64,000 nt of DNA from CAG-390 sp045546615 (GTDB taxonomy: Bacteria > Bacillota > Clostridia > Oscillospirales > CAG-272), in assembly GCA_045546615.1 (NCBI GenBank), contig JAZQDD010000060.1, positions 14,324 through 78,323 of the forward strand. Direction: 5' to 3'. The translations under genes were made by a program, and so were the position numbers. Positions 45,471 through 54,073 of the stretch are shown piece by piece. How positions within the stretch are numbered: position 1 is the first letter of the stretch; the number at the start of each line of letters is the position of its first letter. The notes beneath the pieces were generated by a model that saw only the letters and a program-made list of their open reading frames with translations, did not search any database and was not told where the DNA came from.

Positions 45471-46385
45471 ATGACATTCGGTGAAAACCTTAAAACGTTA
45501 CGAATCGCTCGTTCTCTTTCGCAGAAAGATTTAGCGGAAGAACTTGGTTTTTCTTTTCAAAACATCTCGAAATGGGAGAGAAATGAAAGTCTACCCGACA
45601 TTGGAACATTGATTGAAATTGCAAAATTTTTTTCTACTACGACTGATGCGCTTCTTGGGTTTGCTCCGGAAGGAAAATTTTCAACACTTACAATTGCCAA
45701 AAATGAAGTAGATATTTATTGTACCTATCCAAAAACAGAAACACGAGTTACAGGCAAAATGGTTTTTGCAATTGATGGCGTAGGAAAAATCACCGGAATA
45801 GTGTTCATCCCGCATATGCGTAAATATAGAACCGGATATATACGAAATATGTATGAACCTTTTGAAGAAAGAAGCACGCTTATTTACGAACACACCTGCC
45901 AATCACGCCGCGAGAATATTGTTGACAATAAGAGAATTAAAATACCCGAAAACGGTTTTTTGGTAGCTGTGTCGAATAATACTTTTGCCGCAAAAAAGAT
46001 TATGAAATTTATCACCCCCGAGGAATACTCTGCCTTTTTGGATCCTGATACGCATTCTGGTTACTATAACAGCAAAAACGGAAAAAGCCTATTTAGCGAT
46101 ATTCTAAAACATAACGAGCTCGACGATATTACCGTAGAATTAACTGATATAGGCATTCTTTTAAAGAAACCGTTACAAACGGTTGATCCTATGTCGGTTA
46201 ATATTGAAACGCTTGCCAAAATTGTGCGTAAAGAACTTCAAAAGGAACACGATAAACAAATCCAGTATCTCAAAGATAGGATCGATGAACTCGAGGATAT
46301 GGTTGGTGAGAATGAAAGCATTATTGATGATTTAGATGGACGAATTAATGAGATTGAAGCTAAATTTTCACAAGAAGACTCATAA
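45471..46385 (+). CDS. XRE-family HTH protein with C-terminal coiled coil
   Basis: 304 residues. The N-terminal HTH is SQKDLAEELGFSFQNISKWE (about 16-36). The middle (75-210) is a beta-rich domain of unknown type. The last 70 residues form a heptad pattern (KDRIDELEDMVGENESIID), a likely dimerising coiled coil. It is the second gene of the cassette, 104 bases after Fic, with a good ribosome site (AAGGGAGAT). It may control the Fic gene or act as its partner. The beta-domain resembles those of other orphan clostridial HTH proteins; function unknown. Confidence 0.78.
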   Translation: MTFGENLKTLRIARSLSQKDLAEELGFSFQNISKWERNESLPDIGTLIEIAKFFSTTTDALLGFAPEGKFSTLTIAKNEVDIYCTYPKTETRVTGKMVFAIDGVGKITGIVFIPHMRKYRTGYIRNMYEPFEERSTLIYEHTCQSRRENIVDNKRIKIPENGFLVAVSNNTFAAKKIMKFITPEEYSAFLDPDTHSGYYNSKNGKSLFSDILKHNELDDITVELTDIGILLKKPLQTVDPMSVNIETLAKIVRKELQKEHDKQIQYLKDRIDELEDMVGENESIIDDLDGRINEIEAKFSQEDS

Positions 46386-46448
46386 ATAACCAAAAACGCA
46401 AAGAAGACACGGGATTTAGTTCACTTGTATTCGTTTTTTACTAACACG

Positions 46449-46517
46449 CACGTCCTTGCCAGCGACCCCACGGCAGGCTACGGGATATTTATCGAGAATA
46501 TGCTCGCGAGGGAGTAA
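46449..46517 (+). pseudogene. Displaced 3' end of spoIVB
   Basis: Encodes HVLASDPTAGYGIFIENM plus LARE and a TAA in frame but has no upstream part. It differs from the intact 3' end at five bases, mostly silent. The native terminator follows directly. It is the original end of spoIVB cut off by the cassette, or the remnant of a second spoIVB. Confidence 0.85.
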
Positions 46518-46518
46518 G

Positions 46519-46548
46519 AAAAGTCGGTGCATTTCTGCACCGACTTTT
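46519..46548. terminator. Bidirectional terminator after the spoIVB fragment
   Basis: AAAAGTCGGTGCA pairs with TGCACCGACTTTT (13 bp, 4-base loop). It serves the plus-strand cassette and the minus-strand YdcF-like gene ending at 46551. Confidence 0.85.
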
Positions 46549-46550
46549 TC

Positions 46551-47288
46551 TTACGGAAAAACGATATATTTGACGAATGCGAGGCATTCGCGCAGGGTAT
46601 GGGGGATTATTGTATAAAACGCCGTAGACGAATGAACGTGAGTGGCGTTGTAGCCGCAACGCGAGGCAGAAAGCGCCCCTCGCATAATATGAAAATCATT
46701 CGTTATAAACGCCACGCTGTACTCACCGTCAAAATGCGCGTCAAGCAGTTCCTTGGAATAGATAAAATTCTCCGCCGTGCTGGTCGAGCGTTCCTCTTTT
46801 ATTATTCTGTCCGCCGCAACTCCGGCGGCGACGAGATATCGCTCCATTGCAAGCGCCTCGGTAATGTCCTCGTTCTCTCCCTGACCGCCGCTCACGACAA
46901 TTACGGAATCGGGATTTTTTCGATGATATTCAAGTGCAACGTCCAGCCTTTTTACCAGCGTTTCGGTAGGCGTTTCGCCTCGCACGCCCGAGCCAAGCAC
47001 GATAACGGCATCCTCGGTATATGTTACGTTATCACAATATCCGTAGATAAACAGCGCACAAAGAAACACCGCCGCCGCGCCGACGGCTGACAAAAACGCT
47101 ATTTTAAGCCAAGACGGGGTCATTTCAAGTAATTTATCAAAAAATACACCCAAGAATATCAAGAATAGTCCGAGAGCATAGGTCATAAATATTCCTGTAT
47201 TAGGATTTTGAATAAAAGATACGACAATGGCATTGAGAAAAACAACACCGCCGAGCGTTATTATAAATATCTGTCTTAATTTTTTCAT
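46551..47288 (-). CDS. YdcF/SanA-like DUF218 membrane protein
   Basis: 245 residues from the ATG at 47286-47288 (after AAGGTGG). Three membrane helices (about 5-85) precede a DUF218 domain: AVIVLGSGVRGETPTETLVKRL, VIVVSGGQGENEDITEA, RSTSTAENFIYSKELL and the ITNDFHIMRGAL end. DUF218 proteins such as ElyC and SanA act in envelope integrity and lipid-carrier metabolism, without a fixed reaction. The DUF218 acidic and Ser/Asn residues are intact. It shares a terminator with the spoIVB remnant on the opposite strand. Confidence 0.85.
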   Translation of the reverse strand: MKKLRQIFIITLGGVVFLNAIVVSFIQNPNTGIFMTYALGLFLIFLGVFFDKLLEMTPSWLKIAFLSAVGAAAVFLCALFIYGYCDNVTYTEDAVIVLGSGVRGETPTETLVKRLDVALEYHRKNPDSVIVVSGGQGENEDITEALAMERYLVAAGVAADRIIKEERSTSTAENFIYSKELLDAHFDGEYSVAFITNDFHIMRGALSASRCGYNATHVHSSTAFYTIIPHTLRECLAFVKYIVFP

Positions 47289-47371
47289 GCGCACCACCTT
47301 TTCTTTATTTTACCACACCCCAAGCGCAAAAGCAAGAAAAGCCGCAGAACATCTGCGACTTTTTTTGCGTT

Positions 47372-47728
47372 TTATGATTTTGGCTTGCTTCGCGTAAAGC
47401 AGGCGGCAAGAAAACCAAAGACGAGAGCCGCGGCAGTACCTCCCGCGGCGGCGGTCAGGCTTCCCGTAAATATTCCGAAAAAGCCCCTCTCCTCGACCGC
47501 CTTTTTCATACCCTCTGAAATTAAGTTTCCGAATCCCGAAAGCGGTACACTTGCGCCCGCGCCCGCAAACTCGATAAGACGCGGATATATGCCGAGTGCG
47601 CCGAGTATCACACCCGCAACCACGTATCCGACAAGAATGCGCGCAGGCGTGAGCTTCGTGCGGTCTACCAGCACCTGCGCTATTACACACAAAGCTCCGC
47701 CGACTAAAAAGGCGCGTATATATTCCAT
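47372..47728 (-). CDS. spoVAE: Stage V sporulation protein AE (SpoVAE/AEB)
   Basis: 118 residues, the usual length, with three or four membrane helices (MEYIRAFLVGGALCVIAQVL, then ARILVGYVVAGVILGALG). The SpoVA proteins form the channel that moves dipicolinic acid into the forespore and out at germination. The ATG overlaps the spoVAD stop as TAATG, so translation is coupled. A frame extension to 47965 runs through spoVAD and is not real. spoVAC, the usual third partner, is not adjacent. Confidence 0.9.
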   Translation of the reverse strand: MEYIRAFLVGGALCVIAQVLVDRTKLTPARILVGYVVAGVILGALGIYPRLIEFAGAGASVPLSGFGNLISEGMKKAVEERGFFGIFTGSLTAAAGGTAAALVFGFLAACFTRSKPKS

Positions 47729-48747
47729 TATTCCTTCCCCCTTCCCGTAAAATGAACAAGGTGGGCAACGGCGGGTATCGCTTGCCCCTGCTTTGAGCTT
47801 GACGGACTCATCATAGCCCCCGTGCCGATAAACAATATGCTTTTTTGCCTGCCGGCGTACAGTTCGGGCAAAAGATGCGCCGCCGCCACCACTGCGGAGC
47901 ATCCGCACCCCGAGCCGCCTGCATGAACGTCCTGCTTTTTTCGCTCGTATATCATTACTCCGCAATCAAATAGTCTATCAGCGAAGTTCACGCCCGATGC
48001 TTCAAGAAGTTCGCCGAGGATGGAGCTTCCCTCCGCGCCGAGATCCCCGGTATATATTCCGTCAAAATCGCACGGGGACTTTCCCGTTGCTTCAAAATAG
48101 GCAAGCAAGGTATCAAGCGCGGCGGGTGCCATCGCCGCGCCCATATTATTCGCATCGGTAATCCCCTTTTCCACCACTATCCCCGGCATCACGTCGGATA
48201 TATAAGCAAGCGGTGCAGCTTTCGCCTTTTCGGCGGTGCTGACAACAAACGCGCCCGAGCCCGTGACCGTCCATTGCGATGTCGGAGTGCGCTGTCCGCC
48301 GTATTCAAGCGGGTTGCGGTATTGCCGCTCTGCGGCGGCGTTGTGCGACGATGTAACGGCGGCGGCTGTTTCAAAAGCGCCTTTTGAAACGAGCATTGAA
48401 GAAAGAACAAGTCCCTCCGCCGCCGTCGAGCAAGCCCCGTAAAGTCCAAAATACGGCACGTCATATTCAAGCAGTCCAAACGCCGAACCAACACATTGAT
48501 TCAAGAGATCTCCCGCAAAAAGCGCACCAAGCGTATCTGAAGATATCCCAGCCTTTCCGAGCGCCAGACCAAGTGCAATTCGTTGCATCTCGCTTTCCGA
48601 CAGCTCAAAAGTCGGCGCGCCAAAACGGTCGGTATCGTCGTGTACGTCAAATTTCTCCCCAAGCGGCCCCTCGAATTCCTTTTTCCCCACCACCGATGCG
48701 GCGGCGATCACGCACGCGCCATGCGTGCTTATAGCTTTTCTCCCCAT
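47728..48747 (-). CDS. spoVAD: Stage V sporulation protein AD
   Basis: 339 residues with a thiolase-like fold, the part of the SpoVA complex that binds dipicolinic acid. Conserved segments include FGAPTFELSESEMQRIAL, CSTAAEGLVLSSMLV and AGGSGCGCSAVVAAAHLLP. The ATG at 48745-48747 follows TGGAGG; an ATG four codons upstream precedes that site and is rejected. The gene upstream on the same strand is an unrelated dockerin enzyme with its own terminator, so this two-gene spoVAD-spoVAE unit starts in the 48748-48800 gap. Confidence 0.92.
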   Translation of the reverse strand: MGRKAISTHGACVIAAASVVGKKEFEGPLGEKFDVHDDTDRFGAPTFELSESEMQRIALGLALGKAGISSDTLGALFAGDLLNQCVGSAFGLLEYDVPYFGLYGACSTAAEGLVLSSMLVSKGAFETAAAVTSSHNAAAERQYRNPLEYGGQRTPTSQWTVTGSGAFVVSTAEKAKAAPLAYISDVMPGIVVEKGITDANNMGAAMAPAALDTLLAYFEATGKSPCDFDGIYTGDLGAEGSSILGELLEASGVNFADRLFDCGVMIYERKKQDVHAGGSGCGCSAVVAAAHLLPELYAGRQKSILFIGTGAMMSPSSSKQGQAIPAVAHLVHFTGRGKE

Positions 48748-48810
48748 CCGAGCCTCCATTTTATTTGCTGTTTATATTTTTCCTCGGACGTTGAATTTTA
48801 TGCTACAAAA

Positions 48811-48836
48811 AAGCGGCGTTCCGAAAAACGCCGCTT
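48811..48836 (-). terminator. Terminator of the dockerin SGNH gene
   Basis: AAGCGGCGTT (48811-48820) pairs with AACGCCGCTT (48827-48836). On the minus strand a TTTTTT run follows. It separates the dockerin gene from spoVAD. Confidence 0.85.
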
Positions 48837-48856
48837 GGGATTTTATTAATTTGCCA

Positions 48857-50350
48857 TTAATTTGTCGTGGTAGCGTACTTTGGATCGACGGGATTGGGAT
48901 AGAAAGAAGCCTCAAACGCCGCCTGCCTGAACTTTGCAACGTTAGCCTCGGTAAGACCGCCCGTAAACGTCAAGCCTCTGGGATCCTCGCCAAACAGCGT
49001 AGCGTAGAAGGTGTAAGCAACAGTGAGAGAGCCGGCAGGACGCGGATGGAAAAGGTCGTCCTGATAGACGTTTATCGAGGTGTTCTGGTGGATATCCAGC
49101 ATTGCAACGCCCGCATAAACGAGCTTTGCGCCAACCTCCTCGGCTATTGCGCTATACGCCGCGCGGAGCTTCATTTCCATTATCTCGGTAGTTCCGCCAC
49201 AGTCCGGAAGATGTGTATAGCCTTCCTTGTAGCCCCAAGTCGAATAGAAGTAGAGTTCAGCGCCGTTAGTCTTGACCATAGCCGCAAGGGTGCGGGCTGC
49301 GTTGTAGAATTTCGTCGGGTACTTGATAGGACCTCTACTCTGATCCTGAATGATAACTATATCGTATTTATTGTTGGTAAGGGCAGTCTTTACCTTTGCG
49401 CCGTAGGTATCGTTCGGATCGGCAAACTCGTAAAGATAGTGTCCTCCGTTGGTAATCGAAGTAACGTTTACGCTGTATCCGCCCTCTTTGCATATTGGTG
49501 CAAAATATGCGGTAGGCATATCGTTATAGTAGGTAAAGCTGTTACCGATAAAGAGGATGTCGAGCGTATCGGTCTTGCTACGGATGGGCTCGGGCTTGAA
49601 CTGACCCGTAACGAAATCGTAGAACGTTTCCGCCAGCGGGTTGTCGGTAAGCCTTGCGGCGTAGCGAGAGCCATCATCATTGTATCTGACTACGTGATAC
49701 GCCTTTTCCTTTATCGTAAGATTGCTTCCAGTTGCAGAATCAACGTTGTTTCCTGCGGCAAGCAGAACGTCGATATTGCCCTCTTCCCTGACGAGATCTC
49801 CAAGCCCCGCAGCATTCGTACTGCTGTCGCCAAGCGAGGTGTACGTTACGGCACAGGAGAGACCGCGAGCCTTCATATATTCCTCAAAATCAGCCTTGAT
49901 AAGCTCTGCGTATCCGTCACCTATGCGGCGTGCATTTATTCCGACTACAAGTCCTCTTGACACTCCGCATTCGTTGCAAACGTAGTCGGATGCACTATCG
50001 TAAACGTGGTCGCCAACCGTTCGTTCGTAAGAACAGGTATTGCAGGTCTTATCGCAAGCGTTATCGTAAGCGTGCTTCGGAAGCTTTACTTCTCCGCGTA
50101 TGGTTGCGACAACGGTCACAACGTCGGCACTTGAAACAACGCCGTCCCCATTGGTGTCAGCCAATTTCGCTTCGTTGGTGCCCAACTGCGCGCCACTGGT
50201 AAAGATCTCCTTTATCCCGATGTAATCTGCGCCGTCCACGGCACCGTTTCCATCGATATCGCCAAGTCCCAAGGAAGCGGCGAACGGGCAAACTGCCACT
50301 ATCGGCAGAGCCAGAATGAGAGTAAGCATAAAAGCTATAAACCTTTTCAT
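48857..50350 (-). CDS. Secreted SGNH-type hydrolase with N-terminal dockerin-like repeats
   Basis: 497 residues. A signal peptide (about 1-25) leads to two calcium-loop repeats, GDIDGNGAVDGADYI and ADTNGDGVVSSADVV (about 30-95), forming a type I dockerin-like module. Two cysteine motifs follow (H-YDNACDKTCNTC and H-YDSASDYVCNEC, about 115-155). The hydrolase begins with FIGNSFTYYNDMPT (the SGNH Ser) and ends with the LFHPRPAG block containing the His. SGNH enzymes deacetylate sugars or cleave esters. A dockerin at the N-terminus would dock to a cohesin, but no cohesin or scaffoldin is in the window. The ribosome site is AAGGGG. Confidence 0.82.
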   Translation of the reverse strand: MKRFIAFMLTLILALPIVAVCPFAASLGLGDIDGNGAVDGADYIGIKEIFTSGAQLGTNEAKLADTNGDGVVSSADVVTVVATIRGEVKLPKHAYDNACDKTCNTCSYERTVGDHVYDSASDYVCNECGVSRGLVVGINARRIGDGYAELIKADFEEYMKARGLSCAVTYTSLGDSSTNAAGLGDLVREEGNIDVLLAAGNNVDSATGSNLTIKEKAYHVVRYNDDGSRYAARLTDNPLAETFYDFVTGQFKPEPIRSKTDTLDILFIGNSFTYYNDMPTAYFAPICKEGGYSVNVTSITNGGHYLYEFADPNDTYGAKVKTALTNNKYDIVIIQDQSRGPIKYPTKFYNAARTLAAMVKTNGAELYFYSTWGYKEGYTHLPDCGGTTEIMEMKLRAAYSAIAEEVGAKLVYAGVAMLDIHQNTSINVYQDDLFHPRPAGSLTVAYTFYATLFGEDPRGLTFTGGLTEANVAKFRQAAFEASFYPNPVDPKYATTTN

Positions 50351-50445
50351 CTTTATTCCCCTTATAAAAAATTGTACACAAATTCATTTTATTATATCAC
50401 GCATATTTGTAATTGTCAATATTTTTTGTCAAATATACCAAAAAT

Positions 50446-50472
50446 GACGGCGTTTCCGCAGGAAACGCCGTC
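50446..50472 (-). terminator. Terminator of the dockerin EEP gene
   Basis: GACGGCGTTTCC pairs perfectly with GGAAACGCCGTC around GCA, followed on the minus strand by ATTTTTGG. It lies 13 bases after the stop. It isolates the two dockerin genes, which therefore have separate transcripts. Confidence 0.85.
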
Positions 50473-50485
50473 TGTTTGTACAATT

Positions 50486-52213
50486 TTAGTTGATAAGCTG
50501 GAACTCTCCGTAGAGAGGATAGTGGTCGGAATTCGCCTCGAGCGACGTACGCACGTCATAGAGCAGCGCCTTGATGCGAGCCTTATCCTTGATGAAGATA
50601 TAGTCGTAAATTTGACCATCCTCGTACGTCTTCTGGTTTTGACCGTCGGTGGTTGCGGCGATCTTCGCAAGGCTTGAATAGCCGTACGTGTTCGTCATCT
50701 TTGAAAATACGGTGCCGCTGGGCTGCTCGTTAAAGTCACCCGTTACAATGGAAACGTAGCTCGGAAGCTCATTTATATAAGTGTTAAGGTAGCTGGCTTG
50801 CTGCTGACGTGCAGAGCTTGACGTATTATCAAGGTGGGTGTTGGTGTACTTAATAATATTACCCGATGCCTTGTGATACAGCACGGTAAAGGTCATTATG
50901 CGGTAATATTCCGAAGAAGATATTTTTGATACCGTATTAGGCGTGTTGGTAAGCCAATAAGTTCCGTCCTTAAGGAGAGTAAAAGTGCTCTTCTTGTAGA
51001 ATACGGGGCCTGCCTCGCCGCCGCTGGAGGTTCTGAACTCTCCGGTGTAGCCATAGTTTGCTTTGAACGCATTCTTGAGCGCGGTATACCATCCCGAGTC
51101 AACCTCCTGGAAGCCCATAAGGTCGGGGCTGTATTGGCTCTTTATCCAGTCGGGGGTAGAAGTTCCGAAAGAACCCGAATGGTTCGTCCAAACGTTGTAA
51201 TCAAGAATAGAAATAGTGGGATATGCTGGAGTTACGGACGTGCCGAGATCCTCAACGTTATAGGCAACGTCCTTGAGCTTGATGGTAGAGCCTGCATCGC
51301 TTCCGAAGAGGAAGTAAAGTCCGAAGGTATTGCCCGACGAAAATCCTACGGGCTCGCTGGTAACCTTTTTCCACTCGTAGCTCGTGTTAAGAGCGTAGAG
51401 GGTGCTGATAAACGTAGTTCCGTTATACTCTGCGGTGAGCTTGAGCGTTACATATCCGTCGTCAACATAAGAGGTGGAGTATGGGAAAGACTTGCGAGTG
51501 CCGCCGTCGCGGGTATCGCTTATTTCGTAAAGACCGCGTCTGTATCTCAAGGTCTTCGCCTTGCTACTGCTATCGTAGGTATAGTTGCCGTAGAAGGTGT
51601 TGATACCGTGATGGTCATTGCCGGAATCGTCCTTGATAAGCTCATCCTTTACACAACCAACACCGACGTTGGAAACACTGTTCTGAAGCTTGAAAATTAC
51701 CGTGTACTTCTTGTTAGCATCAATGACCTCGCCGCCGAGGCTAAGCTCCCAATACTCGTCGGTCGTATCGGAGTCGGCAACCAAAGTAACACCTACGCCG
51801 GAGTCGGTAACAGTAGCAGTACCGCCCGTAGAATCGTGTCCCGCGTTGTAGGTAAGGTTAGAATCCTTAACGATGGTAACGTAATTATATTCTGGCAAAT
51901 AGCCGGGCTCGATTCCCTTTGCAAGAGAGAGGACGGTACCATTGATATAACCAACCATCATCATCGCATCCGCACTTGTAACAACGCCGTCGCCGTTAAG
52001 GTCAGAGAAAATGAGATTTGTGCCTGAAAATGCCGAATTTGCTTGAATACTTGTTTTCAATTCAAGATAGTCATTGTTTCCTATTTTTCCGTCGCCGTCA
52101 ACGTCACCCACCATATATACGGCGGATGCGCCGACAGAACCGAAGGTAACGGTTCCTACGAAAAGGGAAAGCGTCATAATAATACTGAGCAGTAATGATA
52201 CTGATTTTTTCAT
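50486..52213 (-). CDS. Secreted endonuclease/exonuclease/phosphatase-fold enzyme with dockerin-like repeats
   Basis: 575 residues. A signal peptide (about 1-30) precedes two calcium-loop repeats, GDVDGDGKIGNNDYL and SDLNGDGVVTSADAM, as in the neighbouring gene. Residues about 115-320 are a beta-rich lectin-like domain. The C-terminal 250 residues are an EEP domain: ILDYNVW, DLMGFQEVD (metal Glu), NTHLD, TGDFNEQPSG (Asp/Asn) and SDHYPLYGEF (final His). The activity could be nuclease, sphingomyelinase-like or phosphatase. The start follows GGAGGG, downstream of a perfect promoter. Confidence 0.82.
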   Translation of the reverse strand: MKKSVSLLLSIIMTLSLFVGTVTFGSVGASAVYMVGDVDGDGKIGNNDYLELKTSIQANSAFSGTNLIFSDLNGDGVVTSADAMMMVGYINGTVLSLAKGIEPGYLPEYNYVTIVKDSNLTYNAGHDSTGGTATVTDSGVGVTLVADSDTTDEYWELSLGGEVIDANKKYTVIFKLQNSVSNVGVGCVKDELIKDDSGNDHHGINTFYGNYTYDSSSKAKTLRYRRGLYEISDTRDGGTRKSFPYSTSYVDDGYVTLKLTAEYNGTTFISTLYALNTSYEWKKVTSEPVGFSSGNTFGLYFLFGSDAGSTIKLKDVAYNVEDLGTSVTPAYPTISILDYNVWTNHSGSFGTSTPDWIKSQYSPDLMGFQEVDSGWYTALKNAFKANYGYTGEFRTSSGGEAGPVFYKKSTFTLLKDGTYWLTNTPNTVSKISSSEYYRIMTFTVLYHKASGNIIKYTNTHLDNTSSSARQQQASYLNTYINELPSYVSIVTGDFNEQPSGTVFSKMTNTYGYSSLAKIAATTDGQNQKTYEDGQIYDYIFIKDKARIKALLYDVRTSLEANSDHYPLYGEFQLIN

Positions 52214-52246
52214 TATTAATCCCTCCTATGATTTATTTTACATTTT

Positions 52247-52275
52247 ATTATAACACTACAGGATTTTTTTGTCAA
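52247..52275 (-). promoter_or_regulatory. Sigma-A promoter of the dockerin EEP gene
   Basis: On the minus strand TTGACA (52270-52275), 17 bases, TATAAT (52247-52252), a perfect consensus about 35 bases before the start codon. High constitutive expression is predicted. Confidence 0.87.
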
Positions 52276-52370
52276 GAAAAAACGGAAACCTTTTTGTTTT
52301 TGGATGTATTTTTGTGCAAAATGCCAAATTATTACTCAACGCCTTAAACAAATTGACAAAGCCCATAATA

Positions 52371-52407
52371 CAAAATGACCGACAGGCAAATGCCGTCGGT
52401 CATTTTG
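52371..52407 (-). terminator. Terminator of groESL
   Basis: CAAAATGACCGAC pairs with GTCGGTCATTTTG, with an inner GGCA/TGCC part and a small bulge. It lies a few bases after the groEL stop and continues into U-rich RNA on the minus strand. Confidence 0.8.
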
Positions 52408-52411
52408 TGAA

Positions 52412-54049
52412 TTAATACATTCCTCCGCCGCCTGCCATAGCTGCGTTAGCCGCTGCGGCTGCTGCGGGATCTTCCTTTTCGTTAGCAACCACAGCCTCGG
52501 TGGTGAGGATGGTGGATGCGATAGAAGCCGCGTTCTGAAGCGCGGAACGGGTAACCTTGGTAGGATCTACGATACCTGCGCTTACCATGTCGCAGTAGGT
52601 CTCGTTGTAAGCATCAAAGCCCCAACCGATCTTGCCCGAGGTAACGATCTTGTCGACGATAACGCCGCCGTCAAAACCTGCGTTTGCCGCGATCTGACGA
52701 ACGGGTGCCTCAAGAGACTTGAGAATGATGGAAACGCCCGTCTTTTCGTCGCCATCAACGCTGTCAAGAAGCGCACGAACGTCTGCGATAACGTTGAGAT
52801 ATGCAGTTCCGCCGCCGGGGACGATTCCCTCTTCAACTGCGGCGCGGGTAGCGTTAAGAGCATCCTCGATGCGGAGCTTCTTTTCCTTCATTTCGATCTC
52901 GGTAGCTGCGCCGACCTTGATAACGGCAACGCCGCCCGCGAGCTTTGCAAGTCTCTCCTGAAGTTTTTCACGGTCAAAGCTGGAGGTAGTGGTCTCAAGC
53001 TCTGCGCGGATCTGAGCAACTCTGTCGTGGATAGCATCGCTATCGCCCGCACCGTCAACGATGATGGTGTGCTCCTTGGTAACCTTTACCTGACGTGCTC
53101 TGCCAAGATCGGTGATCTGGGTATCCTTAAGCTCAAGTCCGAGATCGGATGTGATGACCTGACCGCCGGTGAGGATGGCGATATCGCGAAGCATATCCTT
53201 TCTCTTTTCACCGAAGGAAGGAGCCTTTACAGCAACGCAGGTGAAGGTGCCGCGAAGTTTATTGAGAATGATTGTAGTAAGAGCCTCGCCGTCAACGTCC
53301 TCGGCAATAATGAGGAGCTTCTTGCCTGCCTGAACGATCTGCTCAAGCATGGGAAGGATATCCTGAACGGACGAGATTTTCTTATCGGTAATGAGAATGA
53401 AGCAATCGTCAAGAACAGCTTCCATCTTCTCCATATCGGTAGCCATATAGGGAGAAACGTAGCCGCGGTCAAACTGCATACCCTCAACGACCTCAGATGA
53501 GGTCTCTGCGGACTTGGACTCCTCAACCGTGATAACGCCGTCGGATGTGACCTTTTCCATAGCGTCGGCAATAAGAGTACCGATAACCTCGTCAGCGGAA
53601 GAAACAGTACCTACGCGAGCGATGTCCTCGGTACCGTTTACGGGCTTCGAGATATTAGCAAGAGCCGCAACAGCGGTGTCAACTGCCTTTTTCATACCCT
53701 TGCGGATGATCATGGGGTTTGCGCCTGCGGTGATGTTCTTCATACCCTCGTGGATCATAGCCTGAGCGAGGAGAGTTGCGGTGGTCGTACCGTCACCTGC
53801 GGCATCATTGGTCTTGGTCGCAACCTCTTTAACAAGGGATGCGCCCATGTTTTCTGCGGGATCGGCAAGCTCTATCTCCTTTGCGATGGTAACACCGTCA
53901 TTGGTGATGAGGGGTGCGCCGTATTTCTTGTCAAGGACAACGTTGCGTCCCTTAGGGCCGAGGGTTATCTTGACGGTATCAGCAAGCTTATCAACGCCGC
54001 GGAGCAGTGCGCTTCTCGCGTCGGTTCCGTAATACAGATCTTTTGCCAT
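52412..54049 (-). CDS. groL: Chaperonin GroEL
   Basis: 545 residues, normal length. GroEL folds proteins inside its double-ring cavity with ATP and GroES. ATP-site motifs GPKGRNVVLDK and GDGTTTATLLAQ are present. The C-terminus ends AMAGGGGMY, a short Gly/Met tail. The ribosome site precedes ATG at 54049. It lies 24 bases after groES and is controlled with it by CIRCE. A single groEL copy is seen here. Confidence 0.98.
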   Translation of the reverse strand: MAKDLYYGTDARSALLRGVDKLADTVKITLGPKGRNVVLDKKYGAPLITNDGVTIAKEIELADPAENMGASLVKEVATKTNDAAGDGTTTATLLAQAMIHEGMKNITAGANPMIIRKGMKKAVDTAVAALANISKPVNGTEDIARVGTVSSADEVIGTLIADAMEKVTSDGVITVEESKSAETSSEVVEGMQFDRGYVSPYMATDMEKMEAVLDDCFILITDKKISSVQDILPMLEQIVQAGKKLLIIAEDVDGEALTTIILNKLRGTFTCVAVKAPSFGEKRKDMLRDIAILTGGQVITSDLGLELKDTQITDLGRARQVKVTKEHTIIVDGAGDSDAIHDRVAQIRAELETTTSSFDREKLQERLAKLAGGVAVIKVGAATEIEMKEKKLRIEDALNATRAAVEEGIVPGGGTAYLNVIADVRALLDSVDGDEKTGVSIILKSLEAPVRQIAANAGFDGGVIVDKIVTSGKIGWGFDAYNETYCDMVSAGIVDPTKVTRSALQNAASIASTILTTEAVVANEKEDPAAAAAANAAMAGGGGMY

Positions 54050-54073
54050 AATTAAATCTTCCTTCCTATATGA

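Larger units (their letters stand above)
44221..46448 (+). mobile_element. Inserted cassette carrying Fic and HTH genes at the spoIVB 3' end
   Basis: 2228 bases lie between the two copies of the spoIVB 3' end. Both genes in it are on the plus strand and more AT-rich than spoIVB and the following genes. No integrase, transposase or terminal inverted repeats were found. The resident spoIVB terminator (46519-46548) remains beyond the displaced copy. Site-specific integration that restores the gene's 3' end, or homologous import from a relative, would both give this structure. Confidence 0.6.

Noticed and set aside
44428..46385. Fic and HTH genes as a classical type II toxin-antitoxin pair.
   Set aside because: The HTH protein is far longer than FicA-type antitoxins, the order and 104-base gap are unusual, and the Fic His is missing. 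A pair remains possible but is not supported enough to call.
44152..46517. The 69-bp repeat as an ordinary transposon target-site duplication.
   Set aside because: It is much longer than transposon duplications and the copies differ at 5 positions, mostly silent, which needs separate coding histories.
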